Positions 34,205 to 44,991 of a stretch of DNA of 64,000 bases are shown piece after piece. Position 1 is the stretch's first letter. Each line of letters starts with the position of its first letter. The translations under genes and the position numbers were made by a program. The DNA comes from Psilocybe azurescens (lineage: Eukaryota > Basidiomycota > Agaricomycetes > Agaricales > Agrocybaceae). The stretch spans positions 620,001 through 684,000 of the forward strand of contig JAJIRX010000557.1 of assembly GCA_023853785.1 (NCBI GenBank), given 5' to 3'. The notes below the pieces were generated by a model, which worked only from the letters and a program-made list of their open reading frames with translations, made no database searches and had not been told where the DNA came from.

Positions 34205-34433
34205 TTCTGTACGAAGATTGTATGTATAGTTCGTGAATTGAAGATGAAGATTGCTGTAGATCGCGGAGTCAAGCTTAGCTGATAGAAAATGTAACAAGAC
34301 CGATTAGGCCAAGACCCCAGAACCCTAGTTTGGGGTCTATTACCCTTGTGTCGTGTCCAGGAGCCCGCAAGCATTTACCTTCTGGCATTGCCAACACCTA
34401 CTACTTTGCAACACCTATACTTAATTCGCCACA
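34205..34433. promoter_or_regulatory. Compact bidirectional promoter (RanBP1/Emp24) with an inverted repeat
   Basis: Only about 230 bases separate the two divergent starts. A perfect 8-base inverted repeat, AGACCCCA at 34312-34319 and TGGGGTCT at 34331-34338, surrounds an 11-base spacer. It could be a binding site for a dimeric factor, but this is inference. Confidence 0.4.
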
Positions 34434-35257
34434 ATGATTCGACTGTATACCCAACATTTTCTTTATTCGTGCATAGCGCTTCTTCTCATCATTCCAACTC
34501 TTATTTCCGCCCATCTTATTGAAATCCCTGCTGGAAAGAAGGAGTGTTTCTTCGAGGACCTCCATGTTCATGACAAGGTAATCACCGTTTTTTCAGTCTC
34601 TGTACAATACCTCTCATCTTCAAAATCAGATGACTGTGACATATCAAGTCGGCGAAGGTGGCCATTTAGATATAGATTTCTGGGTAAGCGAGTTCTGTTC
34701 GCCTCAGTGTCCGTGGTTATTCATTTGAATTGCTGTAGCTGGCGGATCCAACAGGGAAGGTTCTCGGAAAGCAAATCAAGCAGTCCACTGGGCAATTAGC
34801 CGTTACCGCCATCACAGATGGTCGACATGAATATTGTTTCTCCAATCAAATGAGTGCCATTGCCGACAAACTGGTCAGCTTTAATGTCCACGGAATCATT
34901 TATGTCTCAGGCGACGGTTAGTTCACTTTCTAGCACATCGTAATTTTACTGATGATCTTCAATTCACAGATGTTGTTGCTCCCATTGAACGCGAGATTCG
35001 AAAACTAGCGGCTGGACTAGTGTCAGTCAAGGATGAACAAGAATACATTGTGGTCCGAGAAAGGGTGCATCGCAATACAGCAGAATCTACGAATTCTCGC
35101 GTAAAATACTGGTCAGTCTTGCAGACAATAGTGTTGTTCTCAGTGGTAGCGTGGCAGATATATTACTTGAAGGTGCGTCCAGGGTCATTTCCATTTCTCA
35201 TCGAATTTACTGACACTTCGTTTATAGTCCTTCTTTGAGGTTAAGCGTGTAATTTAA
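34434..35257 (+). CDS. EMP24: p24 cargo receptor Emp24 (TMED2-like)
   Basis: Type I membrane protein of COPII/COPI vesicles that cycles between ER and Golgi. The start at 34434 gives a signal peptide (IALLLIIPTLISA), followed by the GOLD domain: HLIEIPAGKKECFFEDLHVH, MTVTYQVGEGGHLDIDFW and LADPTGKVLGKQIKQSTGQL, then EYCFSNQMSAIADKLVSFNV. A coiled-coil region (EREIRKLAAGLVSVKDEQEY, VRERVHRNTAESTNSRVKYW) leads to one membrane helix (LQTIVLFSVVAWQIYYL). The cytosolic tail is KSFFEVKRVI, the beta-subfamily ending, with the FF motif for COPII and basic residues for COPI. Four introns split the gene, and the exons join in frame without any break. The stop is at 35255-35257. Confidence 0.92.
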
Positions 35258-35749
35258 TGGCCATATATATATGACTTGCTCCTACAACCATTACCCTGGC
35301 TACCGCAGTAAGCAGTACTCTGACTGACTGCTATGATTTTTGCAGTCGATTCTGTCATGCCAGTCACCCGAGATATGGACAATGGGGCGAAGCTGGCCGC
35401 TGCCTGTGTAGCTTACCGCTCGCAGCAGCACCGCAGATACATACCCATGCTAAAACTGTTATATCGCGTCCTGACATGATGCATCTGCTCATCCATCCAA
35501 CCTACTGATTCATGACAGCTCAGCCACCTCCGATGACTTGAAGTACTCAAAACCGATACCTAATTCTTACAGCGCCCTCATGATTCAAAGACAAACATTT
35601 GAATACTCTAATTCCCAAAGAATATGCCGTAATACTGGTCTGAACCGTGTATGACCTCCAGCAATCCAAATTAATTCCAAGGTATTCCGATTTCATTGAT
35701 TCCGGTCAACATCCAATAATCAAGAGGCGTGCATGGACCAAAAACTCGA
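35258..35749. other. Convergent intergenic region (Emp24/P450)
   Basis: About 490 bases between two convergent stops. It has no recognisable coding segment or RNA gene and probably holds both 3' UTRs. Confidence 0.4.
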
Positions 35750-37987
35750 CTACAACACTCGAGGCTTGATAATCACTGGCAAAGTACCTTTTGTGGACAC
35801 AAAGAAATCCTGTAAATTTGTCTCCCATTCCAAAGGATTCCATTGCGGTTTCAGTTCCATGTCGAACCGCTGTACAAGTGTGGCTAGCACGACACGCAAC
35901 TCCAGCTGAGCCAAAAGTTTTCCAGCGCAGTTCATGGGCCCGACAGAATAAGGGATATATGCCGCTTGATTCGTTTTGGTGTTCTGGTCGCCTGAAAGCC
36001 ATCGCTCGGGCCAGAAAGCGTTCGGATTCGGATAAAAGTATCGTTCATCGCGGTGGATGACGTAGGGTGGCAAATAGACGCCCGTGCCTTCGGGAACAAA
36101 CCTATAGCAACCTGTCAATAATCACAGTTCGTGTTATATGATGGTTGCACTGTACGTGGATCCAATCAACTTTCCACCAGTCCCTACGTCAGGTGCTCGT
36201 TGTAAGCCACTGGGAACAGGTGGTTGGAGTCGCAAAGCTTCGTTGCTGTGAAGGGAAAGTTCTTAGTAAACCACTGAAAAAGAGCTAAAAGTTTTACTAC
36301 TTACATGACTGCATTTAAATAGGGCATGCTTGAAAGTTTTGACGAGTCGTCAGCAGGAATTCGTCCTTCTTTGATTGGGAAGTTCGCGTCGATTTCATTC
36401 CGAAGTCTTCATGTTAGGTTAGAAAGTACCACCGTGTATGAGAGTGAGACAACATACTCTTCAAAGAAAGTTTTATCGGACAAGATGTAGAAGAACATGT
36501 TGCTGAGGGCGGTGGCCGTGGTATCAGATCCAGCGACAACGGCTAAGAGCGCATCCGAAGAATATACACTAAGTGGCATAGGCTTCGGTGATGGGCTGAC
36601 TTCATCAAGCTGTTTTCTTTCATTAGCACAACAATTCAGAAAAGGTGTGTTATTGGACGTCGCGTACAAGATGAGAACTTAGATCCTCTCCTGTAAAAGC
36701 CATGCCCCGTTGGATGCGTTTATTTGCCATCGCAGTTACGAAGTCTATAAGTCTGGCTGACGCTTTTCCCAGTCCTAGAAGCGCGTATAACACTGGGGCC
36801 GCCCATGGAATGTGCTGCGAGTAAGCATTGACTCTGACGTTTGATATCCTGTGTTAGCTTGTGAAAATACCTTATGCGTTGAGAGATTACCTGATACCAG
36901 CTTCCATGAGTTTCCAAAGGCCATCAACATCACCATCGCGCATCAATTCAAAAAATCCTCCAAAGCTAAAGATCTTGCTCAGCCATGAAGCAAACAAGAT
37001 AATAGTTATACTGACGCCATATCGCCCATGAAATCATACCTGTTAAACCGGGTAAGAAGCGGAACTCTAAAACAAATGAAATCGAATTGGCGCACGCAAA
37101 GGATGACATCCATTCTGCCAGATCCACCTGGGCATTTGTTTTTGAAAGATCTTGTAAGGCATCTACCAATTGGTCTACGCGCACTCGTAAGATCGGCTCG
37201 TATTTTTGATGCGAGAAATATTGAAGGCTCTATTCCAAACCTTGCGGCGTTGGAGATGCTCAGTAGTGTCGCGGATCCCAATCAAGGAGACCTCCTTCCT
37301 CTTGGGGGAGTGACGCCCATCCCAAACTAAAACTCCATTAGCAGTTGAGTTTGTAGACTAAAACGATCAAGCTACTAGGCCCTTTGCCCATCCCATCGGC
37401 ACCAAGAATAGGTTGGATGGCATCGACATCACAGAAGGACAATTCGTTCGGTCCTTAATTGATATCCATGTTACCGGAGAAAGAACCTGTCAAACACAGC
37501 AAGTACTTACCTGTTCTGACAACGGAGCCGTAGTAACGATGAAGATCTGAGAGCGTATGGTGAATGCAACCTGTCGACGAGTGATAGACTCCCCAGAATT
37601 TTGTACACTTGGCCAACACAGGTCCTGGGTACTTCCAGAGTGGGTGAATTGGGGAAAGGCGATAAATTATGAGAGACATAAGAAGCGTTGCGTAGGTTGT
37701 TCCATATGCCGTCAAAACCACATTAAGGGCAATGCCTCTGTAATGTGGCAAGATAATATACAAGGGGGCAAGAGGAGAGAACAGCAGGGCAAATTTTAAG
37801 AGGTGAAGATACTGCCGCTCGAACTTGTTGAATAAAAGATGCAACCCCTGCAAGAACACCAGAGTTGTTGTTGTCAGTGTATTATATTCAAACAACGACC
37901 AAGAACAATCACCAAACCACACAATACAGCGGACAGTAAGGCATCGATAAACCGAGTGTTAGGCGGTCCAAATATTTCTGGGGACAT
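35750..37987 (-). CDS. Cytochrome P450 monooxygenase
   Basis: Membrane-anchored haem monooxygenase, substrate unknown. A start at 37987 (MSPEIFGPPNTRFIDALL) plus an intron, or the internal ATG at 37922, leads into several N-terminal membrane helices (LKFALLFSPLAPLYIILPHY, LTAYGTTYATLLMSLIIY). The Pro-rich hinge is HPLWKYPGPVLAK. The I-helix has LLAVVAGSDTTATALSNMFF with the oxygen-activating AGSDTT. The K-helix ExxR is NEALRLQPP, followed by PEGTGVYLPPYVIHRDERYF and the PERW motif (FWPERWL). The haem loop is IPYSVGPMNCAGKLLA: the Cys ligand is present, but the usual Phe of FxxGxxxCxG is Tyr. Multiple N-terminal helices and this loop fit agaricomycete P450 families. No biosynthetic partners are nearby, so a metabolite cluster is not suggested. 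Confidence 0.85.
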
Positions 37988-38732
37988 TGAAGATAATGGT
38001 GAAAGTTGTCAAGCGGTTACGGCCCGTCGACTGTCCAGCTCCAATATTTAGTCGTGGACTGTCCGTGGATTTATAGAATTTAGAGGCCATGTGGGTATCC
38101 ATATAGGCATGGTGCCTAATACCCGGCGAATACCCGCGCGGAAAGGAAAATTGCGAGAGCCATAAATTAGTCAGAATAGTGTAGGAACCAACTTCTTTCC
38201 TACAAGCTCTGCCGGGCCTATAAATATAAATAGACATGGTCAAATGCCAAGCCTGGCTGCGTAAATCTTGAAGTTTCAAGTCACGATGGATGCTCTCCGA
38301 CAAGTTTTGGATACCACCGAGTGCTGGGCGCTGGCGAAACGTTATCTCGACGCTTCTGCCCTCTACGCTGGGATGAATCGATGGATCCACCTCGCTTCTC
38401 AAAATCTGGCTCGCATCTTGGTGAGAGAAATATCTGATGCTGAATATACTCATCAGTGAGCGTCATGTATAAATTTACAGGGAGTTAAACTGATGCTGAC
38501 GAATAATGAAAAATTGAAGCCGCCAAAAAAGAACAAGATATCCGAGGGTATAAACAGTGATGATTAGGTCGGTACAGAAAAAAAAGAAAAGTGCAGGGAA
38601 TAAATAACTAAGTGGCATAGGTAGTCGTAAACGAAGACGTGGAGGCATATCGTGGTACGGAGATTAACAATTAACAATCAACAACAGCAGGGGACAAAAA
38701 ATACAATTACACGGGTTATTAGGTTCGGTCGC
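37988..38732. other. Intergenic, 5' of P450 and 3' of kinesin
   Basis: About 745 bases. Small frames at 37959-38466 on both strands overlap each other and show no family features. An A-rich stretch at 38579-38588 lies near the expected kinesin 3' UTR. The P450 promoter should be in the first few hundred bases. Confidence 0.4.
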
Positions 38733-41700
38733 TCAGCGCCATGTTGGTTTGTAGGATCTGCTAGTGCTCAAGTCTCCGCTGGCATTAGGGTCCATCATTA
38801 CTGATAGGTTTGCCATGCTTAGCGATCCCGTGGGCCTGGTTTTCGATAAACCAGCATTTAGACTTCGGGTCAATGATGTCCGTTTTGACCGCTTCGCAGG
38901 GCTGCCTGGGACAAGAACACGTCGGGGACCGCCCTTGTTCATCTCTTCTCCCGTAAGAGGTAAAATTTGAGGAATCAAACTCGAACGGCGCCTGACTTTC
39001 TCGTTGCGAACAGGCCCAATATTCGACCGCCTTCTGTTGGAACCCTTACTCGCAGACGCCAAAACTCCGCTGGCCTTCCCAGTTGAAGGTGCTCGTCTGT
39101 TGGGCGATCCTGCCATTCGATCGCGCACTTTAGGTACATGTAAATTTCCATCACTCGAGCCTGAGTCGTCATTAGGCCCTATTCGATTGAGATTCATATC
39201 CGATAGAGGATAACCTCGAGGTTCTGCGCCACTTTCGTCATCTTCCCGAAGACTCCCCAGTGTAGAAGGTTTTGACTTTGATTTTAAGAAATTGGGATCC
39301 AAGCGACTTGGACGTGACCGTTTCGCCCGAGATGAGGTCGAAGAATTAAGTTGATTGGACAATACCGATGTCGATGAGGAAAAGAAGCTCATACTAACGC
39401 TATCGTCGGTCTTCTCGTTTTCGTCTTCCCACTCGCTTTCTGACCCAAGAGCCGAAGATGGTCGGAGAGGAGAGTGCGCACGAGGAGCGGGTTTGGTCAT
39501 AAGGATATCGGTAGAAGGACTGGCGGGTATAACTTGAAGAGAAACTGGCGGAGGAACCCTGTCACCACCATCGTCAATTTCACCTTGGCCCACTTCGTCT
39601 CGCCACTGAACATTCTTGGCCGATTTGGGAGCTTTCTTCTCCTTATCTGATACTCTTCGGTAAGGTTGTGAAGCTAGACTGGACCGGAGGGACTTTCGCG
39701 GTGATTTATGGGAACGGCGAGGAGGTGACGCTGAGACAGACAAGTTGCCATACGACGATGAACGTCGAGAAGGAGCGGACTTAGTAGGTAACGGCGCAGA
39801 GGGGACCGAACTGATCCTTCTTCCAAACGAGGCGCCATAATTTTGGAAGTTTTCATAAACAGACGAAGCCGGAGATGATCCAAGGCGTTCTTTCACTAAG
39901 TAGGATTCCGTGGAGTGTCCCAACAGTTTTTGAAATGTCTCGTCATTTTTAACCCTCATAATCTCCAACGTGTTGGCGATATTTTTGACTTCGTCCTGGT
40001 CCGACGGTGCCTTGAGAATATGTGCAGCCTCTCCCACTACCACCGTGCACCTTCCAATCATACCGACGAGCTTGACCATTATATCGGCCATGTCAACAAC
40101 AGCATCGCGCATGATGTCGCGCTCGTTCTCCGCCTTCAGCTTGTCCATCGTTGCTTTGATGCATGAAGTCTCAAGTTTGATGTTTTCGTGGCCAATATCG
40201 TCTAGTTTTTCCGACTTTCTCTCTGACACTGCTCGCATTGTCGCGTCAAACATTGCATTGGAATTGGAGGAGCGTTGGAGTCGCATGTTGAGAGTTGACC
40301 CTGGTTTGATAACTTCTTCCTCCGGTCCACCTAGGGCCTTGAGCAGAGCTCGCTCTGCTTGGGATGCACTGGACCGGCTCTCTGAATCTATCTGGGAAAG
40401 CCGAGTTTGAATGGCATCAAGTTTCACCTTCGCAACTTTGAGTTTAGCCGAGCAAGTGGCGCCGTCGACAATGGATGGTTTAGTTTGGTCCATCTTGAGA
40501 TGAACGTCTTTTCGAGAACGCTCAATCTCTGCTTTGCATTCCGCCTTCTTGCGAACATGAACCTCTTGTTCAGAACCTCTTTTCCCTGCAAGCTTCTCTT
40601 TCAGCTCTGCAATCTCCATGTTAAGTCGGTTGATAGCTTCCACATATCGCCCGACATGGCGATCGACATTGACCACATTGCGGGTGACAACTTTCGTTTT
40701 GATCTTGGTGGCGCGCTCAGCGTAGACCAGTGTGTTATGTGTGTCGTCAAAATGGTTTGAAGTCGGAGCCACGCAAACAATCATGACTGTTTTGCAGTTA
40801 CCCCCAAGCGAGAATTTGAGCAAACGAGTAAGCTTGCTATTTCGGTATGGTACATGACGAATGGCACCACCGCTCTCGCATAAAGCGTTAATACAGTTTC
40901 CTAGCGCCAATAACGACTTGTTGATATTGGCACCTTCAACCATCCGCTGACCCATATTTGTTGTGGCTGCTGCGCGTTCACTTCCGGCGAGATCGATGAT
41001 GGAAAGAGTGGCCATGGTCCTTTGCTCTGTGATAGCTGCGGTTCGGGGAGACTGTGTCACATGGACCTGAAGGACAGCATGAGACCGGGAGCTAGTCTCG
41101 TTTGCATGAGTTGGACTTTGCGTTCGCCTGAGATTGCCTTGCAAAACAATTTCCTTCACTTCTTCTGCTGTCCGCGGTTTTAATTCTACCAAGCCCACAA
41201 CCTTAACTGTTTTGTCTTCCCGAATGGACAAGCCACCACGGTGAGTTGGTGTACCAGGCTCCGCGAGGAGGTCTCGTATTTCTTCATTGTATATCTCCAA
41301 GAATGTGACCATGACTTCGACATTCCATTCGTCTGAGCGATCTTCAATGCGTTGAAATAAGTCTGCCATAGTGAGATAGATAATGCCGGGATCGCTGTCT
41401 GTGCCGCTGATGGTGTGTGTTTTACCACAGCCAGTCGCCTAAAAGAGACCTATATGATTAGCATTGTATCTCTCTATCGATAGAAATGAGCATCTTACAC
41501 CGTACGCAAATACAGTCGCGTTGTATCCATCTAGGAGACCTTTGAGTAACGGTTGCGTTGTGGCTTCGTATACATCTTGCTGCCGCGCTTCGTGACCAAA
41601 GACGCGATCAAACATAAATCGCTTGTCTTTATATCGCTTTGTTCCAGGTGGCATAAAGCCCCGTTCCATGAATGCTTTGGATCTATCCTTCTCGTCGGGG

Positions 41701-41955
41701 TCGAAAGTTAAGATCCTATCGTCGACAATTTGGACGATGTCTCGCAAGGTAGCCGTGTTCACAACTTTTCCAGGTGTCGACAACGCGCCTTCCCCCCCTC
41801 AGTGTTGTGTCATAGCATGGCTCTGGAAGGCGGGCTGCTTCCGATGACGTTGGGGGTCGCACTCGAACTGTCGACTGAGTCAGTCATTCGAAAAACAGTG
41901 CAACAAAGGGTAGACTGAAAGCACCTGCAACAGTGATGGAGCCTGCAGCAACCAT
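38733..41955 (-). CDS. Kinesin-8 (Kip3-like) motor protein
   Basis: Plus-end-directed motor that regulates microtubule length. The start at 41955 gives MVAAGSITVA, then after an intron VRVRPPTSSEAARLPEP. The motor follows: ALSTPGKVVNTATLRDIVQI, FMFDRVFGHEARQQDVYEAT, P-loop ATGCGKTHTISGTDSDPGI, EVMVTFLEIYNEEIRDLLAE, switch I NETSSRSHAVLQVHV, switch II IIDLAGSERAAATTNMG and HVPYRNSKLTRLLKFSLGGN. The order LRDIVQIVDDRILTFDP before a KRYKDKRFMFD block is typical of kinesin-8. A neck and coiled coil follow, then a roughly 450-residue Ser/Arg-rich basic tail with KRSRPSRLDPNFLKSK, suited to microtubule binding. Near the start, a C run (41792-41798) shifts the frame by one between CYDTTLRG and EGALSTPGK and is probably an extra base. 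Confidence 0.9.
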
Positions 41956-42191
41956 AATTCTAGTGGGCCTTGTATCTTATGAGTATTACAGACTTTCAAA
42001 CGGGGCCGGCGTTGTCGTCAATGGAGGAAAGAAATGAGAAAGTTGAAATTGAATTTCGATTAGTGCTTGTCGCCAGATTCGTAAACCCAACCATCAGCGT
42101 GTTCTGTCACGTGCCCGTGATTACATCCCATCTTATCTCTTACTCTTTATGGACGAGAGAAATTTAAGGAAGTCATTCTTTATTCGCTACC

Positions 42192-43472
42192 ATGTCTATC
42201 TCTATCAATTCACCTGCTGATTTTCATGTCCATCTGCGACAAGGATCTATATCAGAGCTGATTACACCTCATGTTCGCAAAGGAGGATTTGACCTTGCAT
42301 ATGTTATGGTGGGCCTTGGATGCTCTCCGAATCCCTAGTTCCATATTGAGATTTTGACTCCTCGAAGCCCAATTTGAAGCCACCTGTAACATCCACTGAG
42401 CAGGCTCTCCAATACAAGGCCGACCTAGAGAGGATCGATCCCAATGTCAATTACCTGATGACATTGTATCTTTCCCCCTGAGTTGACGCCTGATGAGATC
42501 AGAAAGGCTAAGAAGGCGGGGATTACAGGTATGTTGTGATCTTCCTCCTAAGGCAGAATTATAAATGACTGTTCCGCAGGCGTCAAATCATACCCTCGTG
42601 GTGTAACCACTAACTCCGATGGAGGAATCGAATCTTACGAGATGTATTACCCCATATTCGAGGCGATGCAAGAGGTCGATATGGTCCTCAATTTGCATGG
42701 GGAAGTCCCCTCGGATGCCGATGCAGTAAGAACTCTAGCATATCTATTGGTATCTTTCAATGCTCAACCTTCCACCACAGAACATTCACGTCCTCAACGC
42801 AGAGCCTAGTTTCTTGCCACACCTAATTAAAATCCACCTTGCATTCCCGAAATTGCGAATTGTCCTTGAGCACGCAACAACACGAGCTGCTGTCGAAGCA
42901 GTGAAAAATGCGGTCCAACTGTGGCATGTACGATTACCGCACACCATCTTGCACTGATCGTGGACGACTGGGCAGGTCAATCGTGGAATTTCTGCAAGCC
43001 CGTGGCCAAATTCCCCGACGACCGACAAGCGTTAAGAGACGTCGTAAAAGAAGGTCAGTTAGGACCCTTAGGCCAATAAGAATATTCTTTCTGACAGAAC
43101 TTGGATCGTCAAGGTCATCCGCGATTTTTCCTCGGGTCTGATTCGGCTCCCCACCCACCCTCCGCAAAATCCACCAGTACTCCTACTCACGCATGCGCCG
43201 CTGGTGTATATACATCCCCAATTTTGCTGCCTCTCGTAGCCCATTTGTTAGAATCGTTTGGAGCACTGGACAAGTTGGAAATTTTTGTCAGTGACAACGG
43301 AAGAGCATTCTACCGACAACCCGTGGAGCAACATGAGGCTGCCAGAGTCATCAAGTTACGGAAACCGTCATCCAAAAAACTAGTCGACGGAAATTATGTC
43401 CTAGGCAACGAGAGCTTGATACCTTTCTGGGCTGGCAAAGAAATTGGGTGGGAAATTGATGAGGACAACTGA
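42192..43472 (+). CDS. URA4: Dihydroorotase
   Basis: Third step of de novo pyrimidine synthesis: converts N-carbamoyl-aspartate to dihydroorotate in the cytosol. The start at 42192 gives MSISINSPADFHVHLRQGS, with the metal-binding DFHVHLR. Further blocks: YLMTLYLSPELTPDEIRKAK, AGITGVKSYPRGVTTNSDGG (bridging Lys), MVLNLHGEVPSD, LRIVLEHATTRAAVEAVK, ACTITAHHLALIVDDWAGQS and HPRFFLGSDSAPHPPSAK. The last includes the catalytic Asp. All metal ligands are therefore present. The length, about 360 residues, matches the type II enzyme. Two one-base slips interrupt it: one extra C at 42474-42478 inside LYLSPEL, and one missing base at 42904-42908 inside EAVKxCGPTVACT. Because both lie in invariant blocks and in homopolymers, I read them as sequence errors. 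Confidence 0.92.
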
Positions 43473-43550
43473 AGGTCAATGGTCGTTTGAAAATATTGAT
43501 ATCCAATCCATGGTAAAATAAGGCATATGTGATCCAAAAAAATATTTGTG

Positions 43551-44788
43551 TCATAGTTTGTATACTTGATCGGAGGTGAAGCCCATCTTGCCCAAAATGC
43601 CGCCCACCGATCCTTGTGAAAGATTGCGTCCGTAGGGACCGGCAATCGTACCTATCATCCTGAGATACTGTCAGAACGCAATTAAAGTAACATAATATCA
43701 TTTCTTACGGCTCGGGGCCACAAACGAGGAAGAGTATTCGACGTGACTGTGTATTGAGGGGCGGCGCCTTGTAGAACATGCTACTCCACCAAGAAACTTT
43801 GGGTTCTTCTGGAATAAGATACGGTTTTAAAGAACCTTCCGTGATTCTTCCTGTGTTAATCCCTGAGATAGATGTCGAGGGCTTTGAACCGTCTTGTTCG
43901 TCTACGAAAACATGGAATCTGAACTTCTCAGGATTTTCTACCGAAAAGGTGATCATAGGGTCCAGAAGGGAAGGTGGAGGTAATTCCTCAGGAACACGCG
44001 AGGAGTGCAGTAGCGTGAACTGCGTTTTTGAGGTCTGTATAGACTTCGATATTACATTATGGAATAATTGGACAAACGGTGTTATGCCCGTGCCGCCAGA
44101 AATCTATGGACAGGTCATTAACCGAGATTGCAGTAACCTTACTAGGCCTTACCATGACAATTTCATCCCAAGTGTCTTCCTTCCAGGGCCAAGTTTTGAG
44201 GGGACCACGAAATTCGATTCCTTCACCCATGTGTTTGGTGTGAAGCCACCGCCCAACTTCACCTTTGGGGTATTTTTTAATCCAAAATACCATGTGGCCG
44301 TTTTCATCGATACCAGTTAATGGTGTGTATGGCCGTTCTACTTGTATATCATCATCCTTGATATACACCGACCATATAGGGTCAAAGTTGTTAGTTGTAT
44401 TGTTCTTGGGGTGGAAATGAAGAGGCGCAGCAATCTTGAGAAGTTTTGTACCAGGTCCAGAGTCTTCGTTGGATATCACTTTAGATAACACAAATTGTCT
44501 GGGAGAATTAGACGGTCTTTCGATGTGCGGAACGGGTTCATCGAGGAAGAAATAGACAGAGAAGCCAGCACAGAAAGCAACCAAGATATTGACAATGCGT
44601 CCTCTGGGCAGTAGATCTGGTACAGAATTGGGAACGACCTTTTGGTTGTAGAGGGAGGGAAATTCTTTTGAGAATAAGGATGTAGATGGAAGGTATAGAG
44701 CGATTTGCGGCATGTGCGATGCAGGTGCCTCCACATTTTTTGTTGTGGGCGCCGCCAGAAATGGATGCTGAATCGGGCCGCAGGACAT
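43551..44788 (-). CDS. Cyc2-like mitochondrial NAD(P)H flavoprotein reductase
   Basis: FAD/NAD-binding oxidoreductase of the cytochrome b5 reductase type, most like yeast Cyc2, which sits in the inner mitochondrial membrane and reduces haem for cytochrome c maturation. From the N-terminus: a single membrane helix (VNILVAFCAGFSVYFFL), FVLSKVISNEDSGPGTKLLK, the FAD motif VERPYTPLTGIDENGH (RxYT), KKYPKGEVGRWLHTKHMGEG and the NAD-binding GGTGITPFVQLFHNVI. It continues with KTQFTLLHSSRVPEELPPPS and the terminal LFLVCGPE, and ends GILGKMGFTSDQVYKL. Four introns are seen. The in-frame ATG at 44977 would overlap the divergent zinc-finger gene, so I prefer 44788, but the true start is uncertain. A haem-related role is inference from the Cyc2 resemblance. 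Confidence 0.75.
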
Positions 44789-44991
44789 TGCAGACAAGCA
44801 AGTGCAAACACCCCTTAGATTAAAAGACTTGCACGAATTATCTGTTATTAGCAGATGCATCCACGGCGCCAGGCTAACTTGAAGTTGCCCGCCCACTCTT
44901 TTTCTTTTTCTTGCGTCCTTGAAGGGCGCCTTTGAGCTTTCTGGTCTTTCTCTCTCCCAGTACATTACTATACCCACACTCTCAGTATCTC

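Noticed and set aside
35257..38732. Secondary-metabolite cluster around the P450.
   Set aside because: Neighbours are Emp24 and a kinesin, with no synthase, transporter or pathway regulator close by.
42760..42957. Separate small gene starting MLNLPPQNIHVLN.
   Set aside because: It is the dihydroorotase exon read with part of its upstream intron.
44789..44977. N-terminal extension of the Cyc2-like reductase from the ATG at 44977.
   Set aside because: It would overlap the 5' region of the divergent zinc-finger gene and gives a non-conserved charged leader; the ATG at 44788 is more economical.
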